Origin: Blautia schinkii
GTDB taxonomy: Bacteria; Bacillota; Clostridia; Lachnospirales; Lachnospiraceae
Assembly: GCF_013304825.1 (NCBI RefSeq)
Contig: NZ_JAAWUO010000005.1
Location: forward strand, 1 to 64,000
DNA: 64,000 bases
Reading direction: 5' to 3'
Within the stretch, counting starts at the first letter, position 1; each line of letters starts with the position of its first letter. The notes under the pieces were generated by a model that was given only the letters and a program-made list of their open reading frames with translations, did no database searches and was not told the origin of the DNA. A program made the translations under genes and the position numbers. Below are positions 59,884 to 64,000 of the stretch, piece by piece.

Positions 59884-60653
59884 AAAATGAACTTCTTACC
59901 ATCGGACCATTTACAGTGTATGGATATGGTCTGATGATCGCTATCGGAATTGTTGCAGGTTGTCTGACAGCTGAGTACAGAGCCAGGAAACAGAGCCTTG
60001 ACAGTGACCAGATTTTTCCAATGATTCTGTGGTGCCTGCTTGGAGGCTTTTTTGCAGCAAAAATCCTGTTCTGGATCACCGAGTGGAAATCAATTGCAGA
60101 AGATCCGGGATTTATGATGGAGACATTGAGTTCAGGATTTGTGGTATTTGGAGGTATTATTGGAGGGATTTTTACCGGATGGTTGTATTGCCGGATCAAA
60201 AAACTGACCTTTTTTAAGTATGCAGATGTGATTTTGCCGTCTGTAGCACTGGCACAGGGATTTGGACGTATCGGCTGTTTTCTGGCCGGATGCTGTTATG
60301 GAAAAGAAACAGAGAGTATTTGGTCTGTTACTTTTCAGGAGTCAGCTTATGCTCCGAATCATGTGGCTCTGATTCCTGCACAGCTTTATTCCAGTGGGCT
60401 GGATTTTCTGCATTTTTTTCTGCTTGTGATGATCGCCCGGAACAAAAAATCAGACGGTCAGGTGACTGCCTGTTATCTGATATTTTACAGTGTGGGACGT
60501 TTTATCATTGAATTTTTCAGGGGCGATATTATCAGGGGAAGTGTCGGAGTTTTATCAACTTCCCAGTTTATCAGTATTTTTACCGGGATTGCGGGTGTTG
60601 TGATGATGATACTGGTGAGCAGAAGAACAGCAGGAAACGAAGCAAGAGTGTAG
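59880..60653 (+). CDS. lgt: Prolipoprotein diacylglyceryl transferase
   Basis: The 257-aa integral membrane enzyme adds diacylglycerol to the lipobox Cys of prolipoproteins. ATG 59880 overlaps the arginase-like gene by 4 nt. About seven membrane segments are visible, starting FTVYGYGLMIAIGIVAGCLT. Conserved stretches are FVVFGGIIGGIFTGW, the Lgt signature region GRIGCFLAGCCYGK (Arg retained; more Cys than in the classical GRIGNFINGE form) and SVGRFIIEFFRGD. A Cys-rich variant like this is common in Clostridia. Confidence 0.92.
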   Translation: MKNELLTIGPFTVYGYGLMIAIGIVAGCLTAEYRARKQSLDSDQIFPMILWCLLGGFFAAKILFWITEWKSIAEDPGFMMETLSSGFVVFGGIIGGIFTGWLYCRIKKLTFFKYADVILPSVALAQGFGRIGCFLAGCCYGKETESIWSVTFQESAYAPNHVALIPAQLYSSGLDFLHFFLLVMIARNKKSDGQVTACYLIFYSVGRFIIEFFRGDIIRGSVGVLSTSQFISIFTGIAGVVMMILVSRRTAGNEARV

Positions 60654-60765
60654 CTGGACAATATACGAGGGTAGTTTTGAGGGGGTTGAAGGAAAAACAC
60701 TCAGGTCAGGAATATGGACAGCCTGTTTTTGCATACTCTATGAAAAAGGCGAAAGCAGGACTACC

Positions 60766-62517
60766 ATGTTTGGAAGAGAAGATTTCGAATTTGATATGGA
60801 AACTGAGGAGAATGAGATCCCCGGAGTGCAGCCGGAAAATCCGGCACAGAGTGAGCACTTTGGGGATTTTATCGTGAAATATATGCAAAATGTGGAAAAT
60901 ACCATGGAGCTTTTTCCGGGAACGACTTTTCAGGCGATTAATGAGATTTTCGGAATTCTTTATGTACCGCTGGAAAATACAGGCGAACTGGAAATAACCG
61001 GGACATCCTACAATTCCATTCCGAAATGCTATACATATATGGATATGGAGGCGGCCGGTGCATCGGGAATCACCAGACTGCATGACCATCCTTATCTTAA
61101 GCTGAGAGGAAAAGGAACTGCTGTGGCTGTGATCGATTCGGGGATTGATTATCAGAATGAAGTGTTTCGAAATGCGGGCGGTTCCAGGATCGCTTATTTA
61201 TGGGATCAGTCGCTGGAAGAAGAATCTGATATGGGAGCTGCAAAAGTTCCATATGGCAGGTTGTTCCGAAAAAGGGATATTGATCTGGCACTGGATTCCG
61301 AGAATCCGTTTTCCATCGTGCCGTCCCGGGATACCAACGGCCACGGTACGGCGCTGGCAGGCATTGCTGCCGGAAATATGGTTCAGGGAGAAAATTTCAC
61401 AGGAGCAGCGCCAGAGGCAACCCTTATCATTATAAAAGTAAAACCAGCCAAACAATATCTGCGAAACTTTTATCTTTATCCTCCGGAGGCGGAAGTTTTT
61501 CAGGAAGATGATGTAATGATGGCCATTGCATTTGCTATCCGCCTGGCAAAAGAACTGGGAGTGCCTCTTTCGATCTGCGTAGGTATCGGCAGCAGCCAGG
61601 GTGCTCATCTGGGAACTAATGCGTTAAGCCAGTATGTGGATTATGTGGCAAACTTTTCTCAGGTTTCAGTGTCTGTGGCAGCAGGAAATGAAGGGAATAC
61701 CAGAAACCACAGCACAGGGATTTTTTCGCAGGAAAGGGAAAAGATTGTGACAGAATTACGGGTTGCAGAGCGTGAGCAGGGATTTACCATGGAATTCTGG
61801 GGCGAGCCGCCGGAAATCTACGAACTTTCCATTCAGTCACCTACCGGAGAGATACTGGAAGTAAGCAGTTCCATCGGTTCCAGAACCCAGGAACTGTCTT
61901 TTGTTTTTGTGGAGACAAAGGTATATGTAAATTATATTTTGATCGAGCGTCAGACCGGATATTCGCTGGTGTATATCCGTTTTTTTCATCCGGCCTCCGG
62001 AATCTGGAAGATTTTTACCCAGGGAAAAAACAAACAGAACGTACAGTTCCATATGTGGCTTCCGGTGGAGGGGCTGATCTCACAGGATACCTATTTCCTG
62101 GAACCGTCCCCTTATACAACAGTAACTGCACCGGGCGATGCCAGAAACAGCATTACAGCTACTGCATATCAGCACAGGGACGGGAGCATCTATATAGCAG
62201 CAGGGAGGGGATATACACCAAACGGAATGGTAACGCCGCACCTGGCTGCTCCGGGCGTAAACGTGAAAGTCCCTCTGGTGCGAGGTGGCTTCGGAATCCG
62301 CTCCGGAACCAGCATCTCTGCCGCCCAGACTGCCGGTATTGCGGCTTTGCTGTTTGAATGGGCCATCATACGGAATAACCAGCCGTTTTTTACAGGAAGC
62401 AGCGTGAAATATTATCTGCAGAGAGGGGCAAGAAGAGAGGAAAACATGCAGTATCCAAACCCGGAGTGGGGGTATGGAAGGGTGGATCTGTATCATACGT
62501 TTGAACTGCTGACATGA
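60766..62517 (+). CDS. Subtilisin-like S8 serine protease (Csp-like)
   Basis: The ATG at 60766 follows AGCAGGA, giving 583 aa. There is no signal peptide. The catalytic triad is complete: Asp124 (AVIDSGID), His193 (NGHGTALAG) and Ser516 (SGTSISAAQTAG). Between His and Ser lies an inserted domain (~330-470; starts VTELRVAEREQGFTMEFWG), as in clostridial Csp spore-germination proteases with their jelly-roll insert. The first ~115 residues could be a prodomain. Csp proteases activate SleC-type lytic enzymes in germination; here the role is inferred from architecture and spore-former context only. Confidence 0.88.
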   Translation: MFGREDFEFDMETEENEIPGVQPENPAQSEHFGDFIVKYMQNVENTMELFPGTTFQAINEIFGILYVPLENTGELEITGTSYNSIPKCYTYMDMEAAGASGITRLHDHPYLKLRGKGTAVAVIDSGIDYQNEVFRNAGGSRIAYLWDQSLEEESDMGAAKVPYGRLFRKRDIDLALDSENPFSIVPSRDTNGHGTALAGIAAGNMVQGENFTGAAPEATLIIIKVKPAKQYLRNFYLYPPEAEVFQEDDVMMAIAFAIRLAKELGVPLSICVGIGSSQGAHLGTNALSQYVDYVANFSQVSVSVAAGNEGNTRNHSTGIFSQEREKIVTELRVAEREQGFTMEFWGEPPEIYELSIQSPTGEILEVSSSIGSRTQELSFVFVETKVYVNYILIERQTGYSLVYIRFFHPASGIWKIFTQGKNKQNVQFHMWLPVEGLISQDTYFLEPSPYTTVTAPGDARNSITATAYQHRDGSIYIAAGRGYTPNGMVTPHLAAPGVNVKVPLVRGGFGIRSGTSISAAQTAGIAALLFEWAIIRNNQPFFTGSSVKYYLQRGARREENMQYPNPEWGYGRVDLYHTFELLT

Positions 62518-62642
62518 GATAACAAAAGGATACTAATGTACTAATTTTGGAAAAAATATTCATATAGATAAATTACCTTTTATCGTGTACTATAAACATA
62601 TAGAAAAACTATATGATCATACAACAGGGAGGAATTTTACTT

Positions 62643-63731
62643 ATGGATCTTTCAACTTTGGTAAAAATGTCAAATACTTATGGAAGTAATCCAGCGTATG
62701 TGCTGGCGGGCGGAGGAAATACTTCTGTAAAAGATGATACCACACTGTATGTAAAAGGTTCCGGTACACAGCTCGCAACCATCAGGGCAGAAGAATTTGT
62801 TAAGATGGACAGAGCACGTCTGAATGAGATCATGAAGACAGAATATCCGGACAATGATGTGGAGCGTGAATCTTTGTATCTCGCAGATGTAATGGCAGCA
62901 GTGACAGATGATGATAAAACAAAACGTCCCAGCGTGGAAGCTCTGCTGCACAATTTATTTGCATATACTTATGTACTGCATGTTCATCCGACACTTATTA
63001 ACGGACTGACATGCGGAAAGGGAGCGCAGGCACTTTGCCAAGAGCTTCTTGGAAAAGAGGTGCTCTGGATCGATATCTGCAAGCCTGGATATACACTTGC
63101 CCGGATCTGTTTTGAAAAAATGAATGCTTATAAAGAAGAATCTGGAAAAGATGTTCAGGTTCTCCTGCTCCAGAATCACGGAATTTTTGTTGCTGCGAAT
63201 ACAGTAGAAGAAATCGGTGTGTTATTTAACGATGTTATCAGTAAGCTGGAAAAGCAGGTAAAGAGAACTGCGGATGTAAGTGATGCGGTTACATCTGAGA
63301 AAGAGCAGGCAGCACAGAAGCTTTCCCGGCTGCTTGGACATACTGTAGAAGTTGTACCGGCAGCAGAAGCTGACAATTTTGTAAAAGATAAAACAGCGGC
63401 AGCACCGCTTCTGAAACCATTCACACCGGATCATATCGTATATTGCGGACCGTATCCGTTATTTGTGGAAAATATTGATGAGGCAAAAAATGCTCTGGAT
63501 GCATTTATGGCAGAGAATGATAAAGAGCCAAGACTGATCCTGGTACAGGGTGTTGGCGCATTTATCATGGAAGATGATAAGGGAAAGGCAGAGAAAGCTC
63601 AACTTCTGGTAAAAGATGCGATTAAGCTTGCTGTATATGCGGAAAGTTTTGGCGGCCCGCTGCAGATGACAGATGAGATCACATATTTTATCACACACTG
63701 GGAAGCAGAAGCATACCGCAGTAAAAAATAA
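62643..63731 (+). CDS. Class II aldolase/adducin-family protein
   Basis: The ATG at 62643 follows GGGAGG; in-frame codons upstream overlap the ribosome site. The 362-aa enzyme carries the class II aldolase fold: phosphate-binding AGGGNTSVKD, GSGTQLATI, zinc His in VLHVHPTLINGL, and LLLQNHGIFV. It is ~130 residues longer than FucA/RhaD/AraD proteins, with an extra C-terminal part (FTPDHIVYCGPYPLFVE, then LVQGVGAFIMEDD) resembling RhaD-type N-terminal modules of bifunctional aldolase-dehydrogenases, but the dehydrogenase is absent. A sugar-phosphate (rhamnulose/fuculose-like) substrate is likely. Confidence 0.85.
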   Translation: MDLSTLVKMSNTYGSNPAYVLAGGGNTSVKDDTTLYVKGSGTQLATIRAEEFVKMDRARLNEIMKTEYPDNDVERESLYLADVMAAVTDDDKTKRPSVEALLHNLFAYTYVLHVHPTLINGLTCGKGAQALCQELLGKEVLWIDICKPGYTLARICFEKMNAYKEESGKDVQVLLLQNHGIFVAANTVEEIGVLFNDVISKLEKQVKRTADVSDAVTSEKEQAAQKLSRLLGHTVEVVPAAEADNFVKDKTAAAPLLKPFTPDHIVYCGPYPLFVENIDEAKNALDAFMAENDKEPRLILVQGVGAFIMEDDKGKAEKAQLLVKDAIKLAVYAESFGGPLQMTDEITYFITHWEAEAYRSKK

Positions 63732-63817
63732 AAAGAAAGAACCTGGTCACTGAGAAAACAGCAATAGAATTTGTATATAGCTGAGAAGTACAATTAAAAT
63801 ATATGGCAATTAAGAAA

Positions 63818-63857
63818 ATACATCGGGAATTACTGAGAGATTCCCGATGTATTTTTA
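63818..63857. terminator. Bidirectional terminator
   Basis: ATACATCGGGAAT (63818-63830) is the exact inverse of ATTCCCGATGTAT (63840-63852), with T-rich flanks (TTTTTAA) to the right. It lies between the convergent aldolase and phosphofructokinase genes. Confidence 0.85.
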
Positions 63858-63883
63858 ATGTATAATTGAGAAAACTGTAAAAA

Positions 63884-64000
63884 TTATTTCCGGTACACAA
63901 ACGCCGGCAGTCCATCTTCACCAACCGGTATTTCCACAGTTCCCCGGAGCAGCGGACGGGCATAACGGATGAAATCTTCTGTGACATCGGAGCCATCGGC
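63884..64000 (-). CDS. 6-phosphofructokinase, C-terminal end (partial)
   Basis: Only the last 38 codons lie in the window (minus strand, stop at 63884-63886). They read GSDVTEDFIRYARPLLRGTVE and VGEDGLPAFVYRK. The YARPLLRG segment is the characteristic C-terminus of group-II/PPi-type phosphofructokinases, which phosphorylate fructose 6-phosphate in glycolysis. ATP or PPi dependence cannot be judged from this fragment. Confidence 0.7.
   Translation of the reverse strand, partial: ADGSDVTEDFIRYARPLLRGTVEIPVGEDGLPAFVYRK

Overview
The window looks like a chromosomal segment of a gut-type, spore-forming Firmicute of the family Lachnospiraceae (Blautia/Ruminococcus-like). This is an inference. It rests on moderate-to-low GC, strong AGGAGG-type ribosome sites, a CIRCE heat-shock operator, AddAB rather than RecBCD, HelD, a YesM/YesN-type sensor pair beside a sugar ABC transporter, DUF4250, an alpha/beta-type small spore protein and an ECF S component. 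No rRNA, tRNA or CRISPR array was seen.

Layout. 0-3 kb: the end of an unknown gene, then a receiver-like protein lacking its phospho-acceptor and a GAF/GGDEF diguanylate cyclase, then a GH13 amylase relic carrying two deletions. 3-7 kb: glycogen synthase with an unusual basic N-terminal extension, an IS5-type element inserted exactly at its stop codon, and a truncated IS1182-type transposase. 7-11 kb: two AraC-type regulators, a candidate non-coding RNA, and small proteins (LOR, YccF half) with a short-chain dehydrogenase. 11.5-12.5 kb: an Abi_2/AbiF HEPN ribonuclease gene with its own near-consensus promoter and a compact hairpin RNA immediately upstream. This is the best candidate for an RNA-controlled defence or toxin-antitoxin unit. 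12.8-14.6 kb: a graveyard of pieces of a MATE pump, a Tn916-type integrase, a YodL-like protein, an ABC ATPase and a membrane protein, each cut short.

14.7-23 kb: CIRCE-controlled clpB, a DUF4250 protein, and a MarR-regulated pair of ABC exporters. 23-29.5 kb: an L-fucose-isomerase-like protein translationally close to a class V aminotransferase, an AraC regulator and a GH31 glycosidase. 29.6-38 kb: YbjQ and HelD, then a response regulator and sensor kinase divergent from a carbohydrate ABC transporter (binding protein plus two permeases). 38-45.8 kb: a class V aminotransferase and ECF S component; a lipoprotein with a Ser/Thr/Gly/Asp repeat linker; an operon of methyltransferase, hslO (Hsp33) and nadE; and an FMN_bind-like membrane protein.

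46-53 kb: addB-addA recombination nuclease. 53-55 kb: an RsmF-like rRNA methyltransferase and a 145-bp palindromic intergenic element. 55-59 kb: PadR, DUF1700, DUF4097 and PspC (an envelope-stress type cluster), a small spore protein and a DUF308 membrane protein. 59-62.5 kb: an arginase-fold protein, lgt and a Csp-like subtilisin. 62.6-64 kb: a class II aldolase, and the 3' end of a phosphofructokinase on the minus strand.

Two themes stand out. Carbohydrate use is regulated by linked AraC/YesN-type sensors and spans glgA, GH13 relic, GH31, sugar ABC transporter, isomerase-like, aldolase and PFK genes. The first 15 kb is plastic, with IS elements, ICE debris and multiply deleted genes surrounding the AbiF-like locus.
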